Below, piece after piece: positions 14,732 to 23,354 of a DNA stretch of 64,000 nucleotides. The first letter of the stretch is position 1. Each line of letters opens with the position of its first letter. The notes beneath the pieces were generated by a model. The model was not told the origin of the DNA. It made no database searches and saw nothing but the letters and a program-made list of their open reading frames with translations. Source of the DNA: SIG307 sp045596385 (GTDB lineage: Bacteria; Bacillota; Clostridia; Lachnospirales; Lachnospiraceae); NCBI GenBank assembly GCA_045596385.1, contig JAZOCC010000012.1, positions 25,474 to 89,473 on the forward strand. The letters run 5' to 3'. Position numbers and translations under genes: made by a program.

Positions 14732-16213
14732 CTATTTCACTTCGTTTTCACCGTTTTCCGGCATCCCGACTCCGTTACTCACATCAATCAATTCCTGCCA
14801 GGAATCCCAAACCTCTTCCACACACTCCTCCGGTGTTTTCTCCGCAAACGGATAGTGCTTCGTCAGGTCACGGATATCCAGCCCGTCCACCAGATAACGG
14901 GTTAAAAAGTTTACCGTATCCTCTCTCTTATCGTTATAATGCGGAAGCGTTTCATCACAGGCACGCTCGTCCTCAAAATGTGCGTAATACGGCTCTTGAT
15001 ACGAAGCCGGATCATGATATCCCGGTGTTTCACTGGTATAAAGGTTATACGCAAAAGCAATGTCCGCTGCCGTTTCCGCATCGTAACAAGCCGGAATTAC
15101 CCACACATTTCCGTAGACATAGGTATAGTACTCCTCCTGTCCGTCCGGCTTTGGCGGTACCACAAACCCGATTTCATCGGTCATGTTGTTCTCTCCGTAA
15201 GACGCATCCGGCTTACACAGAGCTTCTTCCGCAAACTGCATTGCCGCCGTTCCTTCTTGAAACGCTGAAATATACCAATCCGCTGCCGCGTTCTCCGGTT
15301 CAGGCATCTCATAGCCCTTCTCGTAAAGCTCCGCCGCATACTCCATGGCACCAAGCACAGACGCATCCTTACAATTATTATAAATCGTTCCGTCTTTCTC
15401 CACCGCAATAAAATCCTTGCCCGTAGAAGACACCAGACACTGCAGGGTATCCGTACCGTCGGAACAGGTAGCATACACATCCGTCTGTCCGTCTCCGTCC
15501 GTATCCCTGGTTAATATTTCACAGATTTCCTCAAACTTTGACCAGGTCCACTCTCCGTTTGCCTGCAAGTCATAAGGCAACTCCGGATCCAGTCCCGCCT
15601 CTTCAAACAGTCTCTTATTAAAGATGATTCCTCCCCCCGGCTCCATCCACTCTGCGCGCATGCCATAGATACTCTTTCCTTTGGTCATAAGCTTATTGAC
15701 CGCATCACTCCATTTATACCAACGTTCTCTTTCGTTGGTACTGATACCCAACTCCTCCAACGTGGCAAGGTCATAGAACAGCCCTTTGGACATCGGCTTT
15801 GCAAGAAAACGGTAATCCAGTTCAAACACCTGTGCCACCGGTTCCCCTGCTTCTACGGAGCTTATGAAAACCTCCTGCATCTCCTCCGGGTCCGCCACCT
15901 TCTTTGCGGCAATGGTACAGTTATGGGTTTGCATAATTTCCTCACGGTATAATCTTCTTGCCTCTTCCCATGCAGTGGTCGGAGTCGGCGTACTCTCCGG
16001 AGAATAGGTATCTCCGATGATAATTTCCAAACCATTTAGGTTACGTATCGGTTCCGGGGTCGCGGTCGGCATGGGCGTTGCGGTTACCTCCGTTTCTCCC
16101 GTCGGGGACGGTGTCCCTGTCGGTTCCGGCACCTCCGGGCCTTTGTTACAGCCTGCGACACAGCATATACATAAAATAAGTGTCATCATGATTGACTGCC
16201 ATTTCTTCCTCAT
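14732..16213 (-). CDS. extracellular solute-binding lipoprotein (sugar ABC type), orphan
   Basis: The 493-residue protein has a lipoprotein signal (lipobox VAGC, Cys22), a Thr-Pro linker (about 30-75), then a family-1 periplasmic-binding fold with sequence such as ILTRDTDGDGQTDVYATCSDG, IGFVVPPKPDGQEEYYTYVYGNVWVIPA. Related proteins capture oligosaccharides for ABC importers. No permease or ATPase gene lies next to it, so it would need a partner elsewhere or act as a surface sensor. GGGAGG is eight bases before ATG 16211-16213; the longer start lacks a site. Confidence 0.85.
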   Translation of the reverse strand: MRKKWQSIMMTLILCICCVAGCNKGPEVPEPTGTPSPTGETEVTATPMPTATPEPIRNLNGLEIIIGDTYSPESTPTPTTAWEEARRLYREEIMQTHNCTIAAKKVADPEEMQEVFISSVEAGEPVAQVFELDYRFLAKPMSKGLFYDLATLEELGISTNERERWYKWSDAVNKLMTKGKSIYGMRAEWMEPGGGIIFNKRLFEEAGLDPELPYDLQANGEWTWSKFEEICEILTRDTDGDGQTDVYATCSDGTDTLQCLVSSTGKDFIAVEKDGTIYNNCKDASVLGAMEYAAELYEKGYEMPEPENAAADWYISAFQEGTAAMQFAEEALCKPDASYGENNMTDEIGFVVPPKPDGQEEYYTYVYGNVWVIPACYDAETAADIAFAYNLYTSETPGYHDPASYQEPYYAHFEDERACDETLPHYNDKREDTVNFLTRYLVDGLDIRDLTKHYPFAEKTPEECVEEVWDSWQELIDVSNGVGMPENGENEVK

Positions 16214-16257
16214 TGTAAAAACCTCCCTCAAAAATAAGCCTATGTATCTTTTCTTTC

Positions 16258-16287
16258 ATTTTATCATCCTCGGAAACGATGCGTCAA
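16258..16287 (-). promoter_or_regulatory. promoter of the solute-binding lipoprotein gene
   Basis: Minus strand: TTGACG (16282-16287), 18 bp, TAAAAT (16258-16263). Confidence 0.6.
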
Positions 16288-16348
16288 CCAAGTTCACAAA
16301 CACTGCATACACGCTTCACAAAGCTGTCACAAACTGCTCCCCTCACTA

Positions 16349-16386
16349 CCAAAAGACCGCCCACCCTTTTCGGATACGCGGTCTCA
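16349..16386 (-). terminator. terminator of htpG
   Basis: Minus strand: AGACCGC / GCGGTCT (16378-16384 with 16354-16360) followed by TTTTGG, about 20 bases after the htpG stop. Confidence 0.7.
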
Positions 16387-16405
16387 TTTTATCCTATTCT
16401 GACAT

Positions 16406-18394
16406 TTACTTCGTCAAAAGAAGCATAATCTCATTACTTCTCTCGATAAACTTGGTCATCTCTTCCGGAGCCAGCGGCTTATGGGAGAGCATTGCCAAAT
16501 CGTAGAGCTGCTCGCAGATAACGGAGGCATTCTTGCTCTTCTTATGCTCAAAGATGAACTTCACCAGCGGATGGTTTGCGTTTAATACTAAGGTCTCACC
16601 TTCTCCGCCGAACATGGACGGGTCCATACCGTACATGTTGTACATCTTCATCATATCCTGCATTCTGCGACTATCCTCGGATAAGGTAATCATGGAGGCT
16701 ACCTTTTCGTTCTTAAGCTTTTCCACCTTAACGGTGAGCTTCTCCTTATTCAGTGCCTTCTTTACCATATCGGTAACGGTATCTACCATCTTCTTCCAGT
16801 CGTCTGCATCCTCCGTCACCTCTTCCTTAAAGGTCTCGGTCAGGTCTGCATCGATTCTCTGGAAACGGATGTCCTTATTATCAAACTCCAGCTTAGAAAT
16901 ATACGGCTGGTCGATGTTGTGGGTTAAGAAGATAGCATCCAGGCCGGCTTCCTTAAACATATTGATGTACTGGCTCTGCTGACGCTCATCGGTGACATAA
17001 TAAACAACCTGCTTCTTCTCTTCCGCATCGTCCTCGTTCTCACCTGTAGCAGAAGTAGCGTCCGCATTTTCCACAATCGGGGTATCCTCAGTCTCACCGG
17101 CAGCTTCCTTTGCAGCCTTTACATAATCCTCTAAGGTCAAATACTTGCCCTCCAAGTTCTTAAAGAGCATGTAGTCCTTCATCTTCTCACAGAACTTATC
17201 GTCCTTTAAGCAACCGAACTTGATGAACGGGCTGATATCGTCCCAGTACTTCTCGTATTCTTCACGCTCTACCTTGCACATACCGGACAACTTATCGGCT
17301 ACCTTCTTGGTAATATAGTCGGAAATCTTCTTTACAAAACCGTCATTCTGCAGTGCACTTCTGGATACATTCAGCGGTAAATCCGGACAGTCGATGACGC
17401 CCTTTAATAAGAGCAGGAACTCCGGAATGACTTCCTTGATGTTATCCGCAATAAATACCTGGTTACTGTAAAGCTTGATGGTGCCCTCTAAGTTTTCGTA
17501 CTCCGTGTTAATCTTCGGGAAGTACAAAATACCCTTTAAGTTAAACGGATAGTCCATATTCAGATGAATCCAGAACAGCGGCTCCTTATAATCATGGAAC
17601 ACGTTACGGAAAAACTCCTTGTACTCCTCTTCGGTGCACTCGTTCGGATGCTTCGTCCAAAGCGGAGTCGGATCGTTAAGCGGCTGCGGCTTTACTTCCT
17701 CTGCATCTTCTCCATCCTTGCCGTCTTCTGCCTTCGGTGCTTCCTTTACCGGGGCGTCTACATTTTCAAAGAAAATCGGGGTCGGCATAAAGGAACAATA
17801 CTTCTCGATGACTTCCTTTGCTCGGTACTCATTGGAAAACTCATAGCTGTCTTCGTTTAAGTAGAGGGTAATCTCCGTACCGCGCTCGGAGCGGGTACCT
17901 TCGCCCATCTCAAACTCTACACCCTCCTCAGACTCCCAGTGAACCGCCGGCTCGTCTTTGTAAGACTTGGTGTCGATGGTCACCTTGTGGGCCACCATAA
18001 ATGCGGAATAGAAACCGAGACCGAAGTGGCCGATAATGCAGTCCTCGTTAGTCTTATCCTTATACTGCTCTACAAAAGCCTGGGCACCGGAGAACGCAAT
18101 CTGGTTGATGTACTGCTTTACCTCATCCGCCGTCATACCGATACCGTTATCAATAATGCTGATGGTCTTCTCCTCCGGGCTCACCTTTACGGTTACCCTC
18201 CATTCGTTATCCTCCGGAAGACTTACCTCCCCCATCACCTCTAACTTCTTCATCTTTGTAATGGCATCACATCCGTTGGAAATCAACTCACGGAAAAAAA
18301 TGTCGTGGTCCGAATATAACCATTTCTTAATAATCGGGAATATATTCTCCGAATTAATCGACAAACTACCCTGCTCATTTACTACGTTACTCAT
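16406..18394 (-). CDS. htpG: Hsp90-family chaperone HtpG
   Basis: The 662-residue cytoplasmic ATP-dependent chaperone has the GHKL ATPase domain at the N-terminus (ELISNGCDAITKMKK, IIDNGIGMTADEV, GHFGLGFYSAFMVA), a middle domain with LPLNVSRSALQNDGFVKKI, and an acidic insert near 430-455 that is variable in Hsp90s. An acidic linker (about 205-225) separates the first two domains. The start ATG 18392-18394 has AGGAG nine bases upstream; the longer in-frame start is not supported. A perfect CIRCE element upstream of the promoter indicates HrcA repression and heat induction. Confidence 0.97.
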   Translation of the reverse strand: MSNVVNEQGSLSINSENIFPIIKKWLYSDHDIFFRELISNGCDAITKMKKLEVMGEVSLPEDNEWRVTVKVSPEEKTISIIDNGIGMTADEVKQYINQIAFSGAQAFVEQYKDKTNEDCIIGHFGLGFYSAFMVAHKVTIDTKSYKDEPAVHWESEEGVEFEMGEGTRSERGTEITLYLNEDSYEFSNEYRAKEVIEKYCSFMPTPIFFENVDAPVKEAPKAEDGKDGEDAEEVKPQPLNDPTPLWTKHPNECTEEEYKEFFRNVFHDYKEPLFWIHLNMDYPFNLKGILYFPKINTEYENLEGTIKLYSNQVFIADNIKEVIPEFLLLLKGVIDCPDLPLNVSRSALQNDGFVKKISDYITKKVADKLSGMCKVEREEYEKYWDDISPFIKFGCLKDDKFCEKMKDYMLFKNLEGKYLTLEDYVKAAKEAAGETEDTPIVENADATSATGENEDDAEEKKQVVYYVTDERQQSQYINMFKEAGLDAIFLTHNIDQPYISKLEFDNKDIRFQRIDADLTETFKEEVTEDADDWKKMVDTVTDMVKKALNKEKLTVKVEKLKNEKVASMITLSEDSRRMQDMMKMYNMYGMDPSMFGGEGETLVLNANHPLVKFIFEHKKSKNASVICEQLYDLAMLSHKPLAPEEMTKFIERSNEIMLLLTK

Positions 18395-18519
18395 ACTTAA
18401 AATCTCCTTTCCTGCTATCCGATGTACCAATGCAAATGCCGTATCTTCGCCCTATGTACGGCCTCTCCTCTCATACATTCCATGCTTTTCCCCACAAAAT
18501 CATCTTTTCCACTCAGAAA

Positions 18520-18545
18520 AAGCATGACATCGGTTCGTCATGCTT
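18520..18545 (-). terminator. hairpin between the upstream gene and htpG
   Basis: Minus strand: AAGCATGAC (18537-18545) / GTCATGCTT (18520-18528), 8-nt loop, followed by TTTCTG. It probably terminates the upstream gene. Because the htpG promoter sits between that gene and this hairpin, part of it would also be the first bases of the htpG mRNA. Confidence 0.6.
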
Positions 18546-18547
18546 CT

Positions 18548-18576
18548 ACTATAATACCGAATGTTTCAATTGTCAA
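18548..18576 (-). promoter_or_regulatory. htpG promoter
   Basis: Minus strand: TTGACA (18571-18576), 17 bp, TATAGT (18548-18553), starting seven bases downstream of the CIRCE element. Confidence 0.85.
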
Positions 18577-18583
18577 GAAAAAT

Positions 18584-18610
18584 TTAGCACTCAACTTCAT
18601 TGAGTGCTAA
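18584..18610 (-). promoter_or_regulatory. CIRCE element (HrcA operator)
   Basis: TTAGCACTC (18584-18592), nine bases, GAGTGCTAA (18602-18610): an exact match to the CIRCE consensus TTAGCACTC-N9-GAGTGCTAA bound by HrcA. One arm overlaps the last codons and stop of the upstream gene. Confidence 0.95.
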
Positions 18611-19082
18611 CAATAATCCCGTTCTTTTTCAAAAATTCCTGCAAAGCCGCATCCCAAGCTAAGTCCAATGTCTTATCCATGGTAAAGCCCACATGTGAAA
18701 CACCGCTGACCACCTGACAACCGTTTGCCGAATAACGAATATTTAAGAACAGGGAAGCACCTGCTTCTTCCTGTGCCTTACCACACTCCGCTAAAATCCG
18801 CTCCGTCCACGCTCTGTCCGCCGCCAATACAATTCGAAGCATCCCCGGAAGTCTCTTTCCTTTAATTGCCTGAAAGAAAATCTCTTTTACTTCACCCCAC
18901 TTGGCAAAGTCCCGATTCACCGTTTCCGGCTCTTCAAAAAAATCCTTTTTTAACCGTCCGTTGACGGATAATTCAAAAAAAGTCTCCACCTTAGCTTCCA
19001 TCACTTCCCAGGAATCAAATAATTCTCCCCGAAGCAACAGCGCCATAAACGATTTTAACTCTTCTACCGTTCCCGAAAACAT
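18597..19082 (-). CDS. uncharacterised 161-residue protein upstream of htpG
   Basis: This is a soluble cytoplasmic protein with mixed helices and strands. Phrases include LLLRGELFDSWEVMEAKVETFFELSVNGRLKKDFFEE and an alpha/beta C-terminal half (RIVLAADRAWTERILAE). It may be a conserved Lachnospiraceae family of the DUF5721 kind, but I cannot confirm this. ATG 19080-19082 has AAAGGA seven bases upstream and is preferred to a TTG two codons earlier. The last four codons and stop lie inside the CIRCE element, so its C-terminus (Val-Ser-Thr-Gln) is constrained by an operator. Confidence 0.75.
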   Translation of the reverse strand: MFSGTVEELKSFMALLLRGELFDSWEVMEAKVETFFELSVNGRLKKDFFEEPETVNRDFAKWGEVKEIFFQAIKGKRLPGMLRIVLAADRAWTERILAECGKAQEEAGASLFLNIRYSANGCQVVSGVSHVGFTMDKTLDLAWDAALQEFLKKNGIIVSTQ

Positions 19083-19164
19083 TCCCAATTCCTTTCTGCC
19101 CCAAAATTCCTCTCATAATTCCGGACAACATCGTGCAAACTATCCTCGTAACATGAAAATCAAC

Positions 19165-19222
19165 CGGATGCCGAGCCTATCGTAAAAAACTGTTTTATTT
19201 CACACAGTCGGGCAGGCATCCG
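19165..19222 (+). promoter_or_regulatory. structured leader upstream of the Cys-rich small protein
   Basis: CGGATGCC (19165-19172) pairs perfectly with GGCATCCG (19215-19222). Within the enclosed region ACTGT and ACAGT can form an inner stem. The structure ends 14 bases before the AAGGAG of the next gene. Role unknown. Confidence 0.4.
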
Positions 19223-19242
19223 CCCCTGAAAGGAGACTGACC

Positions 19243-19440
19243 ATGCGTGCAAGTTTTGAAACTTATCGTAAAGTAGCAAAGGCATGTAGCGCTTATGAAC
19301 CGATGAGCGACACCAAGATTTCCAACAGTTGCTGTGATACCAGTGATATTTCCTGTACCAACTGCAAGCATTTTGACGAGGACAAGTACTGCGTGCTTGA
19401 CTTATATGACAAAATCGTAGAAAATCACGGAATTCAGTAG
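19243..19440 (+). CDS. 65-residue cysteine-rich small protein
   Basis: The soluble protein has six to seven cysteines: one at residue 15, an adjacent pair (SNSCCDTSDISC, about 29-38) and CTNCKHFDEDKYC (about 38-50). The C-x2-C-x8-C spacing suggests a metal-binding knuckle or disulfide-rich fold. The C-terminal third is acidic helix (VLDLYDKIVENHGIQ). AAGGAG lies seven bases before the ATG and a structured leader precedes it. It is the only plus-strand gene in this stretch. Function unknown. Confidence 0.75.
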   Translation: MRASFETYRKVAKACSAYEPMSDTKISNSCCDTSDISCTNCKHFDEDKYCVLDLYDKIVENHGIQ

Positions 19441-19485
19441 GTCTTAAGGTGCAGCGCACCTACCTGCATTCATGCGAATCACACG

Positions 19486-19520
19486 AGCGCCCCGGCTGTA
19501 TTACACAGCCCAGGGGCGCT
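19486..19520. terminator. shared hairpin between convergent genes
   Basis: AGCGCCCCGGCTGT (19486-19499) pairs with ACAGCCCAGGGGCGCT (19505-19520), two unpaired bases on one side, between the Cys-rich gene and the convergent GH13 gene. No clear U-tract. Confidence 0.5.
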
Positions 19521-19526
19521 TACATA

Positions 19527-21488
19527 TTACTTCTGCTTCCGTGCAAGCACCACCATGGTCCGTGCCGGCACCTTACAATAATACTCCGTCAGGGATTCGT
19601 CCGCCGTTACGGCAATTTCCTTTCCTTCGTTTACTTCCACAAGTTCGCTCTCTCCCGAAGTATCCAGTACTTTCTCCCATTCACAGGTTACCGTTCCGGC
19701 ACAATACTCTGTCGGAAGTGCAAACTGCAATTCTTCCCAATGCATATTAAAGAGAAGATACAAATCCTCCTGAACCGGTTCTCCGTAAGCCCCGCCAAGA
19801 AGTACCGATACGGTACGACTGTACGGTGCATAATCCGGCTTCCACAGCTGTACTCCGTGATAAGATACATCCGGCATGCCGATATTCTTCCAGTCGCTTC
19901 CCCGCAAAGTCCGTCCCCCGCATAAAACTCCATGCTGTTTACGGAACACAAGTACCTCCTTTACAAAGGAAAGCAACTCTTTTCTCTCTTTCGTCAGACG
20001 CCAGTTTAACCAGGAAATTTCGTTATCCTGACAGTAGGCGTTATTATTTCCCTTCTTCGTATGACCGAACTCGTCTCCGGCAAAAATCATCGGTACCCCC
20101 TGCGACAACAGCACAGTACCAAGGGCGTTTTTACGCAGACGTGCCCGAAGGGCATTGACCTTCTTCTTCGGTGTCTCCCCCTCAATGCTACAATTCCAAC
20201 TGTGATTATAATCCTCGCCGTCCTTATTGTCCTCACCGTTTGCCTCATTGTGCTTCCGGTCGTAAGCATACAAATCATACAGTGAGAAGCCGTTCTGGTC
20301 CGCAATGTACCGGAGCTGTGCAAACTCCTTCCGTTCTCCGCAAAAGCTTCCCACGAACTCTCCTACCATGTTCTCATCGCCCTTTACAAAGCGACGCATC
20401 ACATTCCGGAATCCATCGTTATATATACCTACTCTGCGTTCATCAAACTTCTCCGCAAAGGCTTTACTATCCTGACAATCCGTTACCAGAAACTTTACTC
20501 CCGCCAGATACGGATCCTCCAATAACAGCGGCAGCGCACCGTTGTCACCGATCAACCGGAAACCGTCCGCACCATATGCATAGGTCCAGTACCTCAGGCA
20601 ATCCGTAATGAGACTCATTTTCACATCACCACCGAAAAAGAACTCATAAAATACCGCAATTCCGGCTTCATGGAACGCCGAAACCGTCTGACGTAGTTCT
20701 TCCTCTGCATGCTGCTTATCTGCCGCATAAGACGCCTTCGGAGCAAAGTAAAAGTTCTTCGCTGTATAGCCCCAGTAATTCACCCGGTCTACCGACTTTT
20801 CTTCCGTTCCGTTCTCATACGCCCGCTGCACCTTTACAAATTCCTCTCCGTACAAAGCGGTATACTGCGCCAGCTGCTTTGCAGACAGACAGCCGCAATT
20901 TTGGGAAACCTCCATACATTCATCAAACTCGTACACCGGCATCAGCAGCACGGCATTAATTCCTAATTCCTTTAAATACGGAATCTTTTCCGTAAGGCCT
21001 GCAAAGGTACCCTTCTTTTTTACCCCGGAGCTTGCATGCTTCGTAAAGCCTCTGACGTGCAGCTTATAAAAAATCAAATCAGAAAAAGCCGGACAAACAA
21101 ATCCACTCTCGCTATCAGGCAATACCGCTTCCGTATCCCTGAACTTCGGAAGCATCGGTCGGACTTCTCCTTCCAATTTTCCGAAGAATTCTTTTCCGCT
21201 GACTCCTCTTGCATACGTATCCGTAAACGTCCCGTTTTCCGTCGCAAACAAGTAGGTCTCGCAGCCCTTTACTTCCTTTTTCGGTACTGCCCCGTAAAAT
21301 ACCGCACTGTTTCCGATACGGTTCATCATAATCTCTTTTTTCGGCGTCTCTTTTCCCTTACCAAACAGCAAAAGAGTGCAAGACTTTGCACCCTCCGCTA
21401 CTGTTTTAAAGCATATTTGTTCCGCCCGGCTCCAAGCGCCGGACATACCGCCGATCATTTCCTGCCACAGTCCGTCTGTGTATCCCAA
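19527..21488 (-). CDS. GH13 isoamylase/glycogen-debranching homologue lacking catalytic residues (pseudoenzyme)
   Basis: The 653-residue protein has an N-terminal beta domain (1-130), a GH13 barrel (about 135-540) and a C-terminal beta domain. Family hallmarks such as YKLHVRGFTKH, GTFAGLTEKIPYLKELGINAVLLMPV, NYWGYTAKNFYFAP, RKHNEANGEDNKDG and GVPMIFAGDEFGHTKKGNNNAYCQDNEISWLNW place it with GlgX/isoamylase debranching enzymes. All catalytic positions are changed: nucleophile Asp is Ile313 in GFRLI, acid/base Glu is Thr336 in FLVTD, and the transition-state His-Asp pair is Gln398-Asn399 in ADQNGF. Region I Asn-His is also absent (VFYEFFF). It probably binds but does not cut alpha-glucan. Start is TTG with GGAGGG four bases upstream. 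Confidence 0.9.
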   Translation of the reverse strand: MGYTDGLWQEMIGGMSGAWSRAEQICFKTVAEGAKSCTLLLFGKGKETPKKEIMMNRIGNSAVFYGAVPKKEVKGCETYLFATENGTFTDTYARGVSGKEFFGKLEGEVRPMLPKFRDTEAVLPDSESGFVCPAFSDLIFYKLHVRGFTKHASSGVKKKGTFAGLTEKIPYLKELGINAVLLMPVYEFDECMEVSQNCGCLSAKQLAQYTALYGEEFVKVQRAYENGTEEKSVDRVNYWGYTAKNFYFAPKASYAADKQHAEEELRQTVSAFHEAGIAVFYEFFFGGDVKMSLITDCLRYWTYAYGADGFRLIGDNGALPLLLEDPYLAGVKFLVTDCQDSKAFAEKFDERRVGIYNDGFRNVMRRFVKGDENMVGEFVGSFCGERKEFAQLRYIADQNGFSLYDLYAYDRKHNEANGEDNKDGEDYNHSWNCSIEGETPKKKVNALRARLRKNALGTVLLSQGVPMIFAGDEFGHTKKGNNNAYCQDNEISWLNWRLTKERKELLSFVKEVLVFRKQHGVLCGGRTLRGSDWKNIGMPDVSYHGVQLWKPDYAPYSRTVSVLLGGAYGEPVQEDLYLLFNMHWEELQFALPTEYCAGTVTCEWEKVLDTSGESELVEVNEGKEIAVTADESLTEYYCKVPARTMVVLARKQK

Positions 21489-21522
21489 AATACCCTCCGT
21501 TCTCTGTTCGCAACAGAAAAAA

Positions 21523-23172
21523 CTACTCTTCCTCGGTCAGAACCTCTTCCTCTACCTTTACGGAAAGAGCCTGACGCTTACGAGCCATCTCGTCGCTGTC
21601 TAAATACTCGTCGTAGGTAGATACCTTATCAATCATGCCACCGTTCGGAAGAATCTCAATGATACGATTTGCAATGGTCTGAATAAACTGATGGTCCTGA
21701 GAGGTAAACAGGATAACACCTGGATACTTAATCAAACCGTTATTCAGAGCCGTAATGGACTCCATGTCCAAGTGATTGGTCGGCTCATCCATCAAAAGTA
21801 CATTGGTCGCCATAAGCATCATCTTGGAAAGCATAACACGCACACGCTCACCACCTGAAAGTACATTCACCTTCTTTACGCCCTCTTCTCCGGCAAATAA
21901 CATACGTCCCATGAAACCGCGGACATAAGTAACATCCTTCTCCGGAGAATACGGCATGAGCCAGTCTACGATAGACAGGTCGGATGCGAAATCCTTCGTG
22001 TTATCCTTCGGGAAATATGCCTGACTGGTGGTAATACCCCACTTATAGCTACCGGAATCCGGCTCCATCTCACCGGTTAAAATCTTGTACAGCGTGGTAA
22101 TCGCAAGAGTATTTGCGCCTACCAGAGCAATCTTATCCTCACGACCTACGATAAAGGAAATGTTATCCAGTACCTTTACGCCATCGATGGTCTTTGTTAA
22201 ATTCGTTACCGTAAGCACTTCGTTACCGATTTCACGGCTCGGTCTGAAGTCGATATACGGATATTTTCTGGAAGACGGGCGGATTTCATCCAACTCAATC
22301 TTTTCCAATGCGCGCTTACGGGACGTAGCCTGCTTGGACTTGGATGCGTTTGCGGAGAATCTCTGAATAAACTCCTGTAACTCCTTAATCTTCTCTTCCT
22401 TCTTCTTATTTGCTTCCTTCATCTGCTTAATCATAAGCTGGGAGGACTCATACCAGAAATCGTAGTTACCTGCATAAAGCTGAATCTTTGCATAGTCGAT
22501 ATCTGCAATATGGGTACAAACCTTGTTTAAGAAGTAACGGTCATGGGACACCACAATTACCGTATTGTCAAAATTAATGAGGAACTCCTCCAACCAACGG
22601 ATAGCTTCCAGGTCTAAGTGGTTGGTCGGCTCGTCCAGAAGCAAAATATCCGGATTTCCGAACAATGCCTGTGCAAGAAGCACCTTCACCTTCTCACTTG
22701 CCTTTAATTCACTCATCATCTTATAATGAAGGTCTGTTTCGATGCCGAGACCGTTTAACAAAGTAGCCGCATCGGACTCCGCTTCCCAACCGTTTAAAGT
22801 GGCAAACTCTGCCTCTAACTCACTGGCCTTAATACCGTCTTCTTCGGTAAAGTCTTCCTTTGCGTAGATGGCATCCTTTTCCTTCATTATATCGTACAGG
22901 CGCTGGTTACCCATAATAACAGTATCCAGTACCGGATATGCATCGTATTTAAAGTGGTCCTGCTGTAAGAAGGACAAACGCTGACCAGGAGTGATAATAA
23001 CCTCTCCCTTGGACGGCTCCAACTGTCCGGTCAAAATCTTTAAAAAGGTGGACTTACCGGCACCGTTCGCACCGATTAAACCGTAGCAGTTTCCTTCGGT
23101 AAACTTGATATTTACGTCCTCGAATAACGCTCTTTTTCCGAGTCTTAATGTAACATTACTTGCCTGAATCAT
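21523..23172 (-). CDS. ABC-F family ATPase (YkpA/YbiT-like) with one degenerate ATP site
   Basis: The 549-residue protein has two ABC domains joined by a charged linker (about 245-300, LMIKQMKEANKKKEEKIKEL) and no membrane segments. ABC-F proteins act on the ribosome E site in translation. NBD1 has Walker A GANGAGKST (34-42) and Walker B LLLDEPTNHLD, but its signature is LKASE (156-160). NBD2 has signature LSGGE (438-442) and Walker B, but its Walker A is GANTLAITT (352-360), with the lysine replaced by Ile358. ATG 23170-23172 starts the domain and has AAGGA upstream; the 71 extra codons before it are not convincing. Confidence 0.93.
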   Translation of the reverse strand: MIQASNVTLRLGKRALFEDVNIKFTEGNCYGLIGANGAGKSTFLKILTGQLEPSKGEVIITPGQRLSFLQQDHFKYDAYPVLDTVIMGNQRLYDIMKEKDAIYAKEDFTEEDGIKASELEAEFATLNGWEAESDAATLLNGLGIETDLHYKMMSELKASEKVKVLLAQALFGNPDILLLDEPTNHLDLEAIRWLEEFLINFDNTVIVVSHDRYFLNKVCTHIADIDYAKIQLYAGNYDFWYESSQLMIKQMKEANKKKEEKIKELQEFIQRFSANASKSKQATSRKRALEKIELDEIRPSSRKYPYIDFRPSREIGNEVLTVTNLTKTIDGVKVLDNISFIVGREDKIALVGANTLAITTLYKILTGEMEPDSGSYKWGITTSQAYFPKDNTKDFASDLSIVDWLMPYSPEKDVTYVRGFMGRMLFAGEEGVKKVNVLSGGERVRVMLSKMMLMATNVLLMDEPTNHLDMESITALNNGLIKYPGVILFTSQDHQFIQTIANRIIEILPNGGMIDKVSTYDEYLDSDEMARKRQALSVKVEEEVLTEEE

Positions 23173-23204
23173 GGTTCTAAAATCCTTTCTGACTACCTGT
23201 TCAC

Positions 23205-23245
23205 ATATTTTCCTATCATATATTGTACCGTATCTGTAAAAAAAA
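23205..23245 (-). promoter_or_regulatory. possible promoter of the ABC-F gene
   Basis: Minus strand: TTGCTT, about 16 bp rich in T, then TACAAT, roughly 50 bases before the ABC-F start. Confidence 0.4.
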
Positions 23246-23354
23246 GCAAGCATAAATTCCCGAAAGTTTGGATTTTTCCCAAAATCTGTCGTTTGCCGCA
23301 TATAATACTTTCTTCTATGATATACTGATTTACTTCTTACCCGGTTACCTCTCT

